Positions 37,516 to 49,970 of a stretch of DNA of 64,000 bases are shown here, one piece after another; the stretch's first letter is position 1; each line of letters begins with the position of its first letter. A model generated the notes under the pieces. It had not been told where the DNA came from. It was given only the letters and a program-made list of their open reading frames with translations, and searched no databases. This DNA comes from Piezodorus guildinii (lineage: Eukaryota > Arthropoda > Insecta > Hemiptera > Pentatomidae), in contig CM041297.1 in the NCBI GenBank assembly GCA_023052935.1, positions 90,642,021-90,706,020 on the forward strand, read 5' to 3'. The position numbers and the translations under genes were made by a program.

Positions 37516-37639
37516 ATTAAAAAAATAATGTATATCTCTGATTATAATTTAATTAGAAAATTTAGTTTAGTACCATAACTGTCTATTGTCATTAAGAAAA
37601 ATAATTAAGTCATTAGATATTCAAGTTTGATACATAGTG

Positions 37640-37925
37640 ATCCAATAAGGATAGCTCAGTGGTAGAGCACTGGATACTGTACCGGCTGTGATAAGGTAAT
37701 TAACTATTATCTTATACAAGGACCTGAGTTGATCCTGCCTCTAATTAAAGGGATATCCCAAAATTGGAAATATAAAACCTGACGGGTTACTGTGATCTTT
37801 TCCAAATCAGCCACCGAAACAGTAGTTTGTATTGAAACATTACAAACTATATCATCTACTGAACTCAAGATTCTTAATGGATTGTAGTGGTCCTGTGTTC
37901 GAAACTTATTTTTTATGGGGTCCCT
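37640..37925 (+). repeat. SINE-C copy 2 with tRNA-like head
   Basis: The head has an almost canonical tRNA A box, TAGCTCAGTGGTAGAGC (37654-37670), and a B-box-like GAGTTGATCCTGCC near 37727. The distance between them is longer than in a functional tRNA and no cloverleaf closes, so this is a SINE head rather than a tRNA gene. The body is shared with copies at 36.8 and 61.6 kb. Confidence 0.55.
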
Positions 37926-38172
37926 TGTGAATATTTAGCATAACAGCCCTATATGTCCAAGGTCGCGGGTTCAAACCTCGCGAATGACCTAAAATTTTTT
38001 CAATGGGAATAAAAAAATCTTTGTTATGCTGTCCTTGGCCACGTAAAAAGGTGGTCCCAGCCAGTGTGATGTCAGGTAATCGTTAAAGATTCTAATTAAT
38101 CCTAGATAGACAAAATTTAGGACTCCTATTGTAGCAGCTTTAAGTGAGGTTAAATCAATAAAAAACAAACAA
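37926..38172 (+). repeat. SINE-A copy 5 (plus orientation)
   Basis: The only SINE-A copy on the plus strand. It directly follows SINE-C. The B-box region reads GGTTCAAACCTCG, the body has 'aaaggtggtcccagcc', and the tail ends aataaaaaacaaacaaac. Confidence 0.7.
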
Positions 38173-38835
38173 ACTTCATATTTAAATGTTTGTTTACCGA
38201 ATAAGTTGGTTCACACCGAGTTAGATTTTTTAAGACATTGATTATCTTAAAATAATTTAGACATTTTCTGGATCCCCTCTGTTTATGGTCACTGGTTTTG
38301 TTCTCTCCTTGCCTTACCTTCTACGATTGACCGCCGATGTAGGTTTACCTTCAATGTTAAGACGACAAAGGTGCTTCGGAAGATCTTTACTGTCGGGGCA
38401 GTAGTAAGTTTATGAACGCCTATAAAAGAAGGGCCTTCAGAGGATCCACGTAAGAGATAATGTGGCTTTGTATGTCCCGTGTCACTGTGTTACAGACACA
38501 TCTTCGTATATATCCCAGATGCGAGGAGTGAAAAATACTTATTTATTTTATTAATATTGGGGTGTCTTGCTTTTATTATGTCATTAGAGAGTTATAAAAT
38601 GTTTTTTTACTTTTTCGTACACCTCTCTCTTATGGACCCTGAAGTATATTACCTGAAATATTAGGGACTAGAGGTCTCTCATTGATATTTCACTAATTTC
38701 TTTAATAATATTATAGTTGAATTTTAAATGATAGATATTCACGGATCTTTTTTATTTGTTAATCCGCCTCTATCCATAAGAGTCATTGGCGTGGTCGAAA
38801 TAATTATATTCTATGGTAGAATCCTATTATTTTCG
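38173..38835. other. non-coding DNA, no feature identified
   Basis: Moderately mixed composition around 38270-38520 but no recognised gene, repeat or splice structure. Confidence 0.4.
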
Positions 38836-38839
38836 AGAA

Positions 38840-39420
38840 TTATATTAAGGTAGTTATACTTTCTTCCTCACCTTTAAGTATTTCTCTTTTGGTTATCTTT
38901 AGATCGACTTTTTTCCTCGATTGCTCGCAAAGCGGGCACTCAATTAACAAGTGTTGCACATTTAAAGGAGTATTGTTGTATTTTTCGCAGGTTGGCGATT
39001 CCTGACGTCTTAAAATGTAGCCATCCATGTGCAAACTGGCAGTGCCCAATCCTTAGCCTGCATACAATAATTTCCTCTCTCCTTGAAGTTCTCGTATTAG
39101 TTCTCCATTTTTGACAGTCGGATTTGATAGTTCTCAATTTGAACATTTTCCCTTTCCAACCCTTCTTTAACTCTTTTAGCTTATTATTATTATTCTTACA
39201 GCTACTCACTCATTGTGGTTTCTTTTATTTGAGTAATATCCACGGCTTCTCCTTTTCTGTCTGAATCAGTTGCTAGATCAGCTCTTTCGTTCCCTATAAT
39301 TGCACAGTGGGATGGTACCCATATCATAATCACGACTTAAGACAGCATGCTTGTCTCCCACCATAATGTTTCTTGATTATAAACATAGAACCTTCATTAA
39401 AAAAAATAATGGTATCTACC
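38840..39420 (-). pseudogene. I-like LINE fragment with RNase H remnant
   Basis: On the minus strand, 39330-39260 reads WVPSHCAIIGNERADLATD, the C-terminal RNase H motif of I-type LINEs. It is followed by a basic linker, RREEIIVCRLRIGHCQFAHG (about 39100-39030), and, in another frame, CEKYNNTPLNVQHLLIECPL, the Cys/His-rich tail. At least one frameshift lies between the last two blocks and stops occur after the RNase H motif. The RT and endonuclease are missing. LINEs with RNase H include the I clade and relatives; the exact family is unknown. Confidence 0.7.
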
Positions 39421-40309
39421 AACTTTCCCATACTTCCACTTTAATGGCTCAATAATCTCTATTTGATGAAAACAATACAAATGCATGAAGTGTAAGTAAT
39501 CCATATTGGGCGTCGTGATTTAAGCTTTCATAAAATTTAAAGCTATATCATTTTTAGTCGTATTTCCGTTGAAAACAGTCGATTTTGTATAGAGCTGATT
39601 AATGGGTATGGTGATTTTTATATCCGTTTCACAGTCACAGAACACTATCACCCAGTTTCGGGTGTGTGTGTATTTCTATTTACAGATATATATATATGTA
39701 TTAGTGTGGATTGTCTTTGTATGCGTGTATGCGCATTATATATAATATTAAAAATAAATAAAGAGTAAATTAATACATAAATACATGTTTTTTTATTTTT
39801 AATTTTGTACACTTGTCACCCTCGTCACGTTGGATAACGTCTGAAATGGGCTGAATCAATATTTAGGTTTTTATTATAGAATTTTGAAATTTATAGTCTC
39901 TTATAATTTTTGGGTAGAAAATTATATGGGAATTAAATGGGGGTTAAATTGTATCTATTTGCATTACGATTTTTTTATTATGTAAATACAATCATAGTGA
40001 CAGCTTTTGCTTATTTATTTTTATTTTACTGAAACATGGTAATAATATAGACTATCTGTTTTTAATTGCATGCTTCTGTATGTTATTTAGCTTTGTTAGG
40101 ATAATATGGTTAGATAAGTTTGTAATTATAAATTTTAAAATTTTTGCTCGTTTGTTTTTATAATTTGATTTGACTTATAAAAGTAGAATATTTGTGAATG
40201 TTGTTTCTTTAGTATTATGAAAAATATTATTTATGCTGGCCACATTATCCTATAATAGCACTCGACACTAATGTTAAAATTGAATTTAAACCACTCTTCT
40301 TTTGACACT

Positions 40310-40375
<66 letters not shown>

Positions 40376-41690
40376 TGCGGTTTGTCTTTATTATCTAATA
40401 AAGTTTTTTCTGAATATTTATTATTTTGTAGAGATTATTTCATTTTGAAAGAATCTAAGTCTTTTGGGTAATGAAATTCTATGCAAAGGTTATCTAAAAA
40501 TGTTGAAAAGAGCAATTATTTTTTTATTTGCCATGCTATTTAAAACATATTCAATATTCGAATTAATTGAATCGCTTTACAGTTGCTGCACTACTTAAAA
40601 AAATAAAGTGTGCTGTATGTTAAATGCTATTTTGGAAATATTAAAAAGCCTTTTTTAACTCTTCCACACATCAGTATGACTTAAAATTTACAATAGTTGG
40701 ACGATTTTATATGAAAAATATTTATATGAAATACTGTACTGTTTACCTTTTTTACTACCGATAGGTTATTTTTCTTCTGTATCATGACATTATATCATTG
40801 TTTAATATTTAATAGATGTTTTTTTTGTTTCATCATGTTTTAAGTTTTGATAAGTAAAAACAATTTTTTAGTTTTATATTATTAATAATATACTTTTCGT
40901 TGTAACAATATTTAAAATTAAATTGAAGATTTCTGGGCACTTTACTATCCAAAATAACTTCTGACAGATGCGAATAGAATCTTATGAATGTTAAAAGAAA
41001 ATTATCAGAGATAAACTAATATTTCCTGAAACAGGGAAAATGTGTGAAAAATATTAAAATGATTTTTTTTTAAACCTGAGTCCGGGAACATTCGTCTGGG
41101 TTTCTTCAGCTGGGTTCGAGAACAATGAATTCCTACTAAAGATATATGCATGTCTAATATACTTAACTAAGGTTTGTCAAACCATGAAATTTTGGCTAGT
41201 TATGAATATTTTTGTGAATTAATGCAATAAATATTTGGTTAAGAACGCTCTTAAGTACATGATGTTTTTAGACTAATCCTGTAATATCGTGTTAACTGAT
41301 TTTTAGTTGAAAAAAATGAGAGAGAAATCAGATATATTAGGATATATGAGTAAGTTTAGAAAATATTTTTCTTCCTTCGCGAGATTGCATTAAAAAATAT
41401 TTTTCTTTTTTCTCCTTTAGTTGGGTATCGAATTTATTCAATTTATTTATTTACCTGTTTTTCATCAGTGTTAACAAGATAATATAGTTATTTTTATTGA
41501 ATATACAAAATTAAAGGTACTTTAGGGGAAGAAAATTTAAAATATCGGCATTTAAGTCCTGTCAGACCATTGTAATCAGAATAAAACCTGCATGATATTA
41601 AAGCCCATTAAATTTTACATCGATATAGCGAGTTTAATCAAAATCGTCAGAACCGTGTTCGAGAAAATCGAAAAAAGGTGCAAAATGCAT
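39421..41690. other. AT-rich non-coding DNA
   Basis: No gene recognised. It contains a 62-base T run at 40312-40373, which could be the poly-A tail of a minus-strand retrocopy or a simple repeat; no recognisable body abuts it. A GT-rich stretch lies near 39660-39735. Confidence 0.5.
40312..40373. repeat. poly-T tract (62 nt)
   Basis: An uninterrupted homopolymer in the given sequence; its length is prone to assembly error. Confidence 0.9.
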
Positions 41691-41769
41691 AATATAAAGT
41701 GCCTCTTCTGGTAACCTCATTTTGATGAAAAAAGTTTTGTGACGTCTCGGGCGTATAGTTGTCTCAAAT

Positions 41770-42115
41770 ATGAAATTTCAGTTTCATAGGACTTGCCGTT
41801 TCCGCCCGGGAGTTACCACACACACAACTGTAACAACCCACTTACTGTCAGACACATACTGGAGGAATGTCCTTTTTATCAATCATATTTAAACAGATTA
41901 GGAATAAGACCTGATACAGCAACCTTATTGAGCAATGACGAAAATAATATGAAATTATTGCTAAACTTTCTTAAAGCTCAGCAGCTGTTAAATAAAATAT
42001 AGTGATTCTGTAGTAAACAATATAGTAAAATAATCTTGTTGGGACTAACGTTTTTTTTTTTTTTTTTTAATTTCGATAGAAATCAAATAAAATAAACAAA
42101 TGAAATAAAGGCGTT
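41770..42115 (+). pseudogene. LINE 3' end with CCHC-type tail
   Basis: The frame from 41793 ends with NNPLTVRHILEECPFYQSYL, then LSNDENNMKLLLNFLKAQQL and a stop at 42002. This is the Cys/His-rich tail and C-terminus of an I/jockey-type LINE ORF2. A 3' UTR with a T run and a terminal segment aataaaggcgttgatgaccc follow. All upstream coding sequence is lost. Confidence 0.6.
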
Positions 42116-42157
42116 GATGACCCTCGGGTTTTACGCCTCAATACCCGAACCATCAAC

Positions 42158-42158
<1 letters not shown>

Positions 42159-42193
<35 letters not shown>
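42159..42193. repeat. (AC)n microsatellite
   Basis: A pure AC dinucleotide run of about 35 bases. Confidence 0.95.
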
Positions 42194-42196
<3 letters not shown>

Positions 42197-42454
42197 CTTT
42201 TTGCGGGACTTGGTTATTTGGACTCAGGGCACCCTAAAACGTGTATTTCCGTTGAAAACTGGGATTCGAAAATTTTCACGATCGCAATACTTCCCCTTAC
42301 TACATTTAGTAAGTGAAAGTAAAAATCAAGTGATTGTTTTTATAAATTGTACTGTTACCACTGAAGTTTATGGCAATTAATAGATTCATGGATAATACAC
42401 TGATCTACAACTGTTTTTGTTTAGTTATCATCAATTAGAAATACTGATTTTCCA

Positions 42455-42740
42455 TCTCTGTATCAAATGATACCGCGATTCTTGGTTCCCGAAAACTCCT
42501 TCTAAATCGCTCGACGGATTTCGATACGGTTTTTACTATCATTTAGTGCATTATTTTCTTTCTTCAGGTGGGGGAAAATAAATATTCCGAATCCAAGTCC
42601 CTAAAAAATTATCCTGAAATATGAGTAGTATTGTAATCGTATATTATACCGTTGGAATGCCCAAGATTTTAGAGAAGTTAATATGGAATAAGATAAGTTG
42701 TACAAGTTGAAATAAAGTTGTCGTATGCCCATGATCGTAT
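42455..42740 (+). mobile_element. Helitron-like element A, 5' fragment
   Basis: Starts A|TCTCTGTATCAAATGATACC and continues through 'acggatttcgatacggtttt', matching the 5' ends of the antisense copies at 9547 and 14345. The 3' half and CTAG end are missing. Confidence 0.55.
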
Positions 42741-42883
42741 GAATTTATGTTATTTGTGATGTGCTCAGAGAGTTTCTTAGTATCAGCGTTGCAACTTGAA
42801 GTAAGAAGAAAAACGCCAAACATTGTTTATAACAACTGTTATTCGATGAAAACTAATGAACTTTTATTACAAACAAGTGTTGT

Positions 42884-43100
42884 TGTTTTTTGTTTATTTA
42901 TTTAACGTCACTTTATGCTACTATGGCTAATCAGGCGATGCTACAGGCTCGGGACCACCTTTTAACGTCCCCTCCGAAGGACGGCATAACAAAGAATTTT
43001 TTACTCCCATTAAAAAATCCTAGGACCACTTACGGGTTTGAACCCGTGACCTTTGGCATAGGAGGCTGTTATGCTAGCCATCCAGCTACAAGTGATCCCA
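42884..43100 (-). repeat. SINE-A copy 6 (internally deleted)
   Basis: The cleanest tRNA-like head of the family (GGGTTCAAACCCG on the minus strand near 43040), with the tail on the left. About 60 bases in the middle of the body (the 'gtgggagtcc ... gatctttaac' part) are missing compared with copy 2. A possible imperfect target duplication (gtt-g/a-ttttttgttt) is obscured by the T-rich tail. Confidence 0.75.
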
Positions 43101-44195
43101 GAAAACAACAGTTATTTTTTGTTTTAGTTCTCATGTCAGTAATAATTTCATTTAATGTATGATTAACTTTTGATGATTTCACAAGGATTTCTAAATAATA
43201 ACAAACTTCCTCAATATGAATAGCTTAGAATCCCCGTATCTTTATCTCCCTAGCATTCCTCTGAGAACATGCTACTCTCCCCTTCCTTGGCAAATCGCTA
43301 CCAGAAAAAAAAGGCCGTACAGTTTCGTTGCTTATAAATTGTACATTGGTTGGGTATGTAATAGGTTGAGTTTTTTTATTATGTGGAAAAACGATATGTT
43401 AACAGTGCATCAAATGTTTTATATAATTTGTAAAATGAATAATTATTAGATTTAAATGACTGAATTAATATTAATATCTTTCACCTTAGTTAATTGCATA
43501 TTGTGACAGACTTAAGAAATATTTTAGTAGCTTTAAAAAATATTCCATCCTTTAGCCCCCTAATGCATTTAATTTTGGAGAAAAATAGCTTTAATCTTAC
43601 CATCATTCAATCGAAAGCACTTGAGTAAAGACGTGATGCCAAATGTAACAGCCCGGACACCTGAAGCTGGTTGACAACTGAGTGGAGATGTGTCCCAGAT
43701 GGTTTGTATCTTTGATAATATTGATTCCTCACCTTCTCCCTGCCCCATACGCTGGGGTTTCATCTCGCCATAACTTGAGTGAGTGAATGTTCCTCCTGTC
43801 GTTCCGCATATTTATGGATATTGGGTAAGCCCTTTTTTATTTCTGAATAGTCGTGTTATGCTTTTTAGCTTTTGCTCTTTTTACTTCCGCTGGTTCGTAG
43901 CATAGCCACCTTCGTATTTCTTGTGTACGTTCTAAAAAAAAATTGATGAAATTTCAAAATTATTTTTATCTAGTTCGGCCAGAAATACTGTTACAAAAGT
44001 TGAACTTTGTTTACATCCTTGGATATTACTAAGATAACCCTCATTTCTATCAGATTCTTTTCTTTACATGTCAGAGTAATAATCCCTACTACTTTTTATT
44101 TTTATTTTGCTCATTTAACATGGAGTGTTGTGATAAAGAGAACTGAATAGCTGTAGTCGCCTCGCACAAAGTTGAAAAATGTAGGTTAGGGAGTT
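43101..44195. other. non-coding DNA, no gene identified
   Basis: 43600-43830 is less AT-rich and open for 64 codons on the minus strand (43569-43763), but I recognise no domain or splice structure. Confidence 0.4.
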
Positions 44196-44199
44196 TCAA

Positions 44200-45124
44200 C
44201 ACTTTGAAACCTTTGGGTTTCAACCGTATGTCCGTGTACCGCGCTATAAATGGATATAATTACACCCTATCTGATCCCTATGTGACAGACCTCGGCCGGG
44301 TCATCCCTGTACCACGAGGACGGCCAATCCAGTGACTACTTGAATCAGAAGAAATTCCATTCGAAAACAACAAATCATGTCTCAGGAAATGGGAATCTCT
44401 GTCAGATCACTGTCTCGCATAATTAAAAGTGACTTGAGGATGGGTGCATTTCGAAGAATGACAGGACAAAGAATAATCACTTCCCTAAAACAAATTAGAG
44501 TGGATAGATGCGAAGTGCTCCTTACCCGTTACACCAATGGTCCTGATCAAAAGATTTTGTTTAGCGATGAGAAAATGTTTTCAATCCAAGAAAAATTTAA
44601 TCACCAAAATGATCGTGTGTATGCAGACAGCTCTAAAGAAGATCAGGAAGTCATGAGAAGAAAGAAAAGACATCAAAGACCTTTTCTCAGGGATGGTGAG
44701 TAGTTTGTTTTAATAGCTCCGCAAAGCTCTATTTTTGTGAAAAACGCTCAAAACTATCAGGACGATATTTTGGAACCTGTGGCCAAGCCTCGGAATGATA
44801 CTCTGTCTGCTACAAGTCATTGGGTTTTCCTGCAGGATTTCGCTCCAGCTCGCAAGGCCAAGTCAACTCGGCAGTGGCTGCAAAAGAACTTTGCGTTCAG
44901 CTCTGACTCGGATTCGGGCTCAGGAAACCCTGATTCAACCCACTAGATTATCGGCTCTGGTCCTAACTGGAGAGAATGACATGCTACAGACCACAACATA
45001 ACTCGGAAAGCCTTAAAAAAATCTCTGGTTGAGCGCTTTCCTCAAGAAGTGCTGCGAGCTGTTATTGATGACTGGCCTTGGAGATTAAATGCCTGTGTCA
45101 AGTCAAAATAGGGGCATTTTGAAT
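44200..45124 (+). pseudogene. Tc1/mariner-superfamily transposase pseudogene
   Basis: Reads through several frames. An N-terminal DNA-binding part ends near 44377-44430 (MSQEMGISVRSLSRIIKSDL). The first catalytic region is ILFSDEKMFS near 44560. A middle block (YQDDILEPVAKP) lies at about 44755, a second catalytic region near 44830 (HWVFLQDFAPA), and a C-terminus RFPQEVLRAVIDDWPWRLNA near 45050-45100. Frameshifts occur near 44690 and 44900 and a stop lies before the last residues (GHFE). The third acidic residue region is disrupted. Terminal inverted repeats were not found, so the element ends are unknown. Confidence 0.75.
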
Positions 45125-45129
45125 AATTT

Positions 45130-46476
45130 ATTTTTGGTTTTAGTCTCTATAGAGATATATTTTATTTTCTAATAATGTTTTTTAAATGTCAATTTTTCTG
45201 TTTAAATATGTAAATATTTCCTGGTAAAAATATTTATGGCTGGAATAGGTAGTATGATACATAATTTTCACCGAATAAATTGTTTAGTTATTTGTAATAT
45301 TATTTAGTAACAAATTAAATTATTCAGGACAATAGAAGCATTGGAGATTCAGATCCTCGTAATATTTAATATTCGGCTCATTATATTCTTGGTCAGAATA
45401 TGTGCTTTTTTTTTTTTGTGTTTTAACGCCACTAACTATATGAAGTTAAGAGGCCACAGTGACAGTGAACGGTACCAGCCTATTGAAAAGAGAGTGAGAA
45501 GGTCAAGATTTAATGCAAGATCATAACTGGCGCAGCTTCAATTGAGGTTGCTAAAGGGACGACGCCTTAACTGTCTTCTCCAACCTCCAATGTTGTTAGT
45601 ACCGTTCTTAATCCGTGTTAATGTAGGGGGTACAGTAAAATATTTATTTGAATAATCCTATAGAATTCCCTTGGATTTTATTCTATAAAATTTCAATAAT
45701 TAATCTATCTCGAGAAATTATTTGTAATCAAATTCTACTATGCTAATATTAGCGGAACCGCAGAGATGTTATAGAAATTTAAAAATACAGTAATCTTGGT
45801 GTACATAATTCAGCCAAATTTAGAATATTTTTTTGATTATTCATATAAATTGCTTCAGTTCTCACAATTTAATTATTATATGTCGATTTATTCTGCAGGA
45901 CCATCACAATGTTATTTATAAAATCTGTATTCGGAAATGAGATATATTAATGAATTGATTAGCTTTCATTGTAGCTTTGCTTGCTCTACCTGATACTTTA
46001 TTAATTGGAACAAACAATTAAATTGATAGCCAACATTACAATAATTTATTAGATTAGATGATAAAAATTTAATTTGTTATAATTATTTATGAATAATTTA
46101 TACGTAATTATTTATCATATAATTAATGGTTAAATAAATCATAACGTTTACATTGCTCAAATTAATTAATCAAATTAATTTACATAAGAATATATAGATT
46201 GTAGGAAATAAATGGATATTATCGATTTTGGCCATAAAGTTAATATTTGGCGCATGATATTTAATTTGCATTTATAAATAACTGAAATACCCACTTAACA
46301 GTGCTCAGGTTTGATTCACGATTTATAAAAGAACATCTGATTATCAAGTCGCAGCTGAATGTTATCCTATGTAAATAACCGGATCAATATTTTTAGGAAG
46401 GAAGATATTTCGTTTATGGTAGATGCAAATATATATTACATTATTTTATTATATATATATTTATAATATATAAATA

Positions 46477-46531
<55 letters not shown>

Positions 46532-47935
46532 CACATTCTTTTGTATTCAGAAATATATGCATTCTAGAAATAGCAAACATTTTGCGTTGGTCTTGATATA
46601 AAGAAATTTTTTTGCTAATTTCGTTGCCTGAATAAAATGCGTACTCATGTATAGGAAGATTAGCTTCTTCCAGGCTTATAATTTACCCTTTGTCGTTAGT
46701 GAATAGGGTTTAATATTGATGTACTCCAAGACTTTGAGAGTTCGCGTTGGGTCGTTTAGCTACCAATTTGTGGCAACTTTCCCTTTTTAATATTTTAATT
46801 TAAAATTCCAGAGAGAGCTTTTCTTCTTGATATAAAAGCTTAATGTCTAAAAAAAGAAATTTACAATGTTTAAAATAAAATCCATGATCTAAAGTTAAAA
46901 ATCTCTTTGAGTTAAAAATTTTTGAGTTCATAGTTTTTAATTAACAAAAGAGCGGATGAGAATATTATGAAAATCGGTTAACTTTTCTTATTCTTAATAG
47001 GTTTTGGTCCGTTTTTCCACAGTCCGATAAATCAAGACCGGCTACGGATTTTAGTTGTCTTCCAGTATTTATTTGACCGTATGGAAACTTCATTAGGTTT
47101 TTTTTTTTAACCAATTAATAATATTTCATAGATATTTACATTAGATTTATAAGAAATTTTTATCGAAATATGGTCCCAAAAAATATTTTTACACGAATGT
47201 TTCAGCTCTAGTTATTGTTTTTTGATCATATAATCTTAGAATGGGCATGATTCCTGCGGTGGCTGGAATATTAAGAGGCCTAGAGCTTGGATAGAGTAAG
47301 TTGTAATTTCAGTGAGGTAGAACTCTCAAGGATTTTCTTATTAGTCTAAGTCTTCAACATCTGCTTTGTATTAGATAAGTAATTCCTTCCCGTTTTATAA
47401 GAAAAACTATTTATTATTTCAATTAAAAAATAAAAAACCAAAACAACTTTAAAATACTATAATAAGAAATCGATAAATATTAATTTAAGAATTTTTGAAT
47501 CAGCTATGAGAGCAAATAAATCTTGTATAATGTATTATTGAAAAACGAGTATCGTAAGGTTTGGAATAAATGTCATAAAAATATTTTAAAATGCTTTAGA
47601 AAGTTATGAAAGATTGACGAACAACCAATATAATGAATTATTTGTTTTACTATTTTTCTATTATTTGTAATTTCCATAGAATCTAAAGTTTCGCTATCCT
47701 CACTTTAGCAAATATAAGTTTTTACTTAAAGTAGAATCATTAATAAAACTTCTAAGTGCACCGCTTTCAGATTTTTTTTTTTAACCTACTTTATTCAAAA
47801 ACAAACTACTATAAGCAGTGAAATCAGTTTATTAAAATATAATGAATAGGGACGATGATTATGAAAAATGAATTGGAGTTACCATAAATACATCATCGTT
47901 TAAAGGTCACAATTGTTAAAATAAAACAATAATAT
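45130..47935. other. AT-rich non-coding DNA
   Basis: No gene recognised. 45420-45640 is less AT-rich (starts after a T run, contains 'agttaagaggccacagtgac') and may be a degenerate repeat. A long (TA)n microsatellite lies at 46481-46529. Confidence 0.5.
46481..46529. repeat. (TA)n microsatellite
   Basis: A pure TA run of 49 bases within an AT-rich region. Confidence 0.95.
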
Positions 47936-47944
47936 ATTTTTTTT

Positions 47945-48370
47945 ATAATATATTTTATTGTTTTTTACAACTGTATATACAAATACAATAAGTAAAATGG
48001 CTGAATTACAATAAGAGGCATGAATAGACTGTAAAGAATCTCCCACAGCGGTAGTATTTCAAAGCTCATTTTATGAGCAGGTCTCGAGGCCACCGTCTTT
48101 TCAGGCGCCTCGGAGGATACCGGGAATAGATGTAGATGAGAGGTTTCGGACAAGCGGGTCCAAATAAGTCGGATAATCGTGATGTAAATGATTTTTTTGT
48201 AGTAAATAGAGAGTTTTGATCGTTTGTCTAGTAAGTGTTGTAGTAAGCGGTATCTGCAGGCAGTTTCTTGTCGTTTCAGTCTAGTGTGAGGTTCAATAAT
48301 ATTATGTGTCCATAAAACGTCCATTTGTAATAATTGCTTGGCCCTATCCCATAAAACGATTGTACGACTT
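47945..48370 (-). pseudogene. jockey-type retrotransposon 3' end (copy 4), internally deleted
   Basis: The 146-codon minus-strand frame (48405-47965) contains RLKRQETACRYRLLQHLLDK, the post-RT region, and then RLSETSHLHLFPVSSEAPEK, which is the C-terminal region seen in copies 1-3 but frameshifted. The intervening 'YGIELWG' segment is missing, so an internal deletion fused the two. The 3' UTR (tacttattgtatttgtatat) and poly-A (T run at 47936-47944 on plus) match the 19.8-kb copy. Confidence 0.75.
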
Positions 48371-49970
48371 TTGATCATAATAATATTGTTAGTGAAGCTT
48401 ATCAAACATTTTCCGGCATTTTTAGAATTAATACTATTAATGGCATTTAAGGTTTACAACCGATTTCAAGACAATAAATTATACAATACAATACAATGAA
48501 ATTTTATTTACTACGCAAAATAGTCTCAGTAACCAAGAAAAAGAATCATCAGTTTTGATTTTACATTATGTTTAGGTCTGGTTGAAAGTTGCATTCCCAT
48601 ACAGGAAACAGACACGGTATTTTAATAAATATCTGCAAATTATGTTTTTTTTTTTAATGTTACTGGCTGAATTATTTTTAAGCTTTTCATGACGTTTAAA
48701 TAACCCGATTCACCACGGGAAATGGTGCTAATTTTTATTTATTTATATTTTTTTAAAAGGTTGTTTTCCCTTTTAATTTATTGTACTTAATTAGGTGAAA
48801 GAGAAAACCAAAGATTTTGTTTATATTTATAACTCTTAATTTTACATTGCTTACTAAATACACTATTTCTGTTGATTAATTACTTATATAAACTTATTCT
48901 CTAAATGTTATTTATAAAACTTCTACTGTAAACATCTTACATATTTAAGCCCCTTTTGATAATACAATAATTATTTTGCTTCTGTTTGCATATGAATTCA
49001 TAAAATTTAACAGTTAAGAAAATGTTAATAATTTTGGTTAGTAATTGTGAATGAATTGAACTGCGTGTCTTAACAACTTCTATATCTTTTATTTTGCGTT
49101 GGGAATATTTAGAATCTAAAGCCTTGTACGAAAAATTTTCATGATAGAAATCTTACATGACAAACATACATTTAAGAGAGGATTCCTTAAATGTCACTTT
49201 TTAAATTTTAATATATTGACAACTAATTTGAAAATTATGTGTATAAAACCACTATTAAAAATTGCGATTTAAAGAAAACAAACTTCATTTATTGAAATTT
49301 ACAACTGCAATAAAATAATATAACAAGCAAATGTATACGAATAAGATAGGTTGAATAATGTTTTGTAATGGGATCGTCCATTGATAGCCATTCAGGAACA
49401 AAAATGTTGCAAATAGTAAATAGCAACAATGATATATGAAAATATGACAATTATGCTTTCAATGTGCCTTGCTTACAACGGAGTTATGTGGGTTATTCCC
49501 GGAAACATTTTAAACATTTTATCAAATCCTAGAGCAAAACGAGTTGTGCCTATATTTCCCACAAGCTGTTCTTAAATATCAAATTATGTATTCCGGAAAA
49601 TAAGGTTTATTGCTTATTAATGATATATCTGTATTTATAAAAGTAATTTATCATTCACTCCCCCCCCCCTTAGGCATTTTTAATGGAGGTTCCTCTTACC
49701 ATATAGATGTACAATTAGGCTCGGTTTGGGAAAATTCGTCCTCTATTTGGTTACTTTATTAATTTTTGAACCTTAAAACCATTTTTATCAAATAGCTCAA
49801 AATTCTTCAAACAAATTGTTTGTACTCATTTGAAAGATAATATAATTTCTAACCACATGAAAGCGAAATAATCTTCACTTGACAAGCTTTAGCAAAGATA
49901 GTAAATCTGTAACAAATATATTTAATCATATTAAACTTCGTATCGATTTTTTGTATTTAGGTTCTCATGG
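48371..49970. other. AT-rich non-coding DNA
   Basis: No gene recognised. 49650-49970 resembles the interior of the Helitron-like element at 29.8-30.3 kb (gaggttcctcttaccatata; taacaaatatatttaatcat) and represents the SINE-free version of that sequence. Confidence 0.45.

Noticed and set aside
37654..37740. Possible tRNA gene (perfect A-box-like string)
   Set aside because: The A-to-B box spacing is too long, no acceptor stem closes, and the body repeats elsewhere, so it is a SINE head.
46000..46560. Possible origin or matrix-attachment region due to extreme AT content
   Set aside because: AT-richness is general in this window and the TA run is a microsatellite; no specific motif supports a function.
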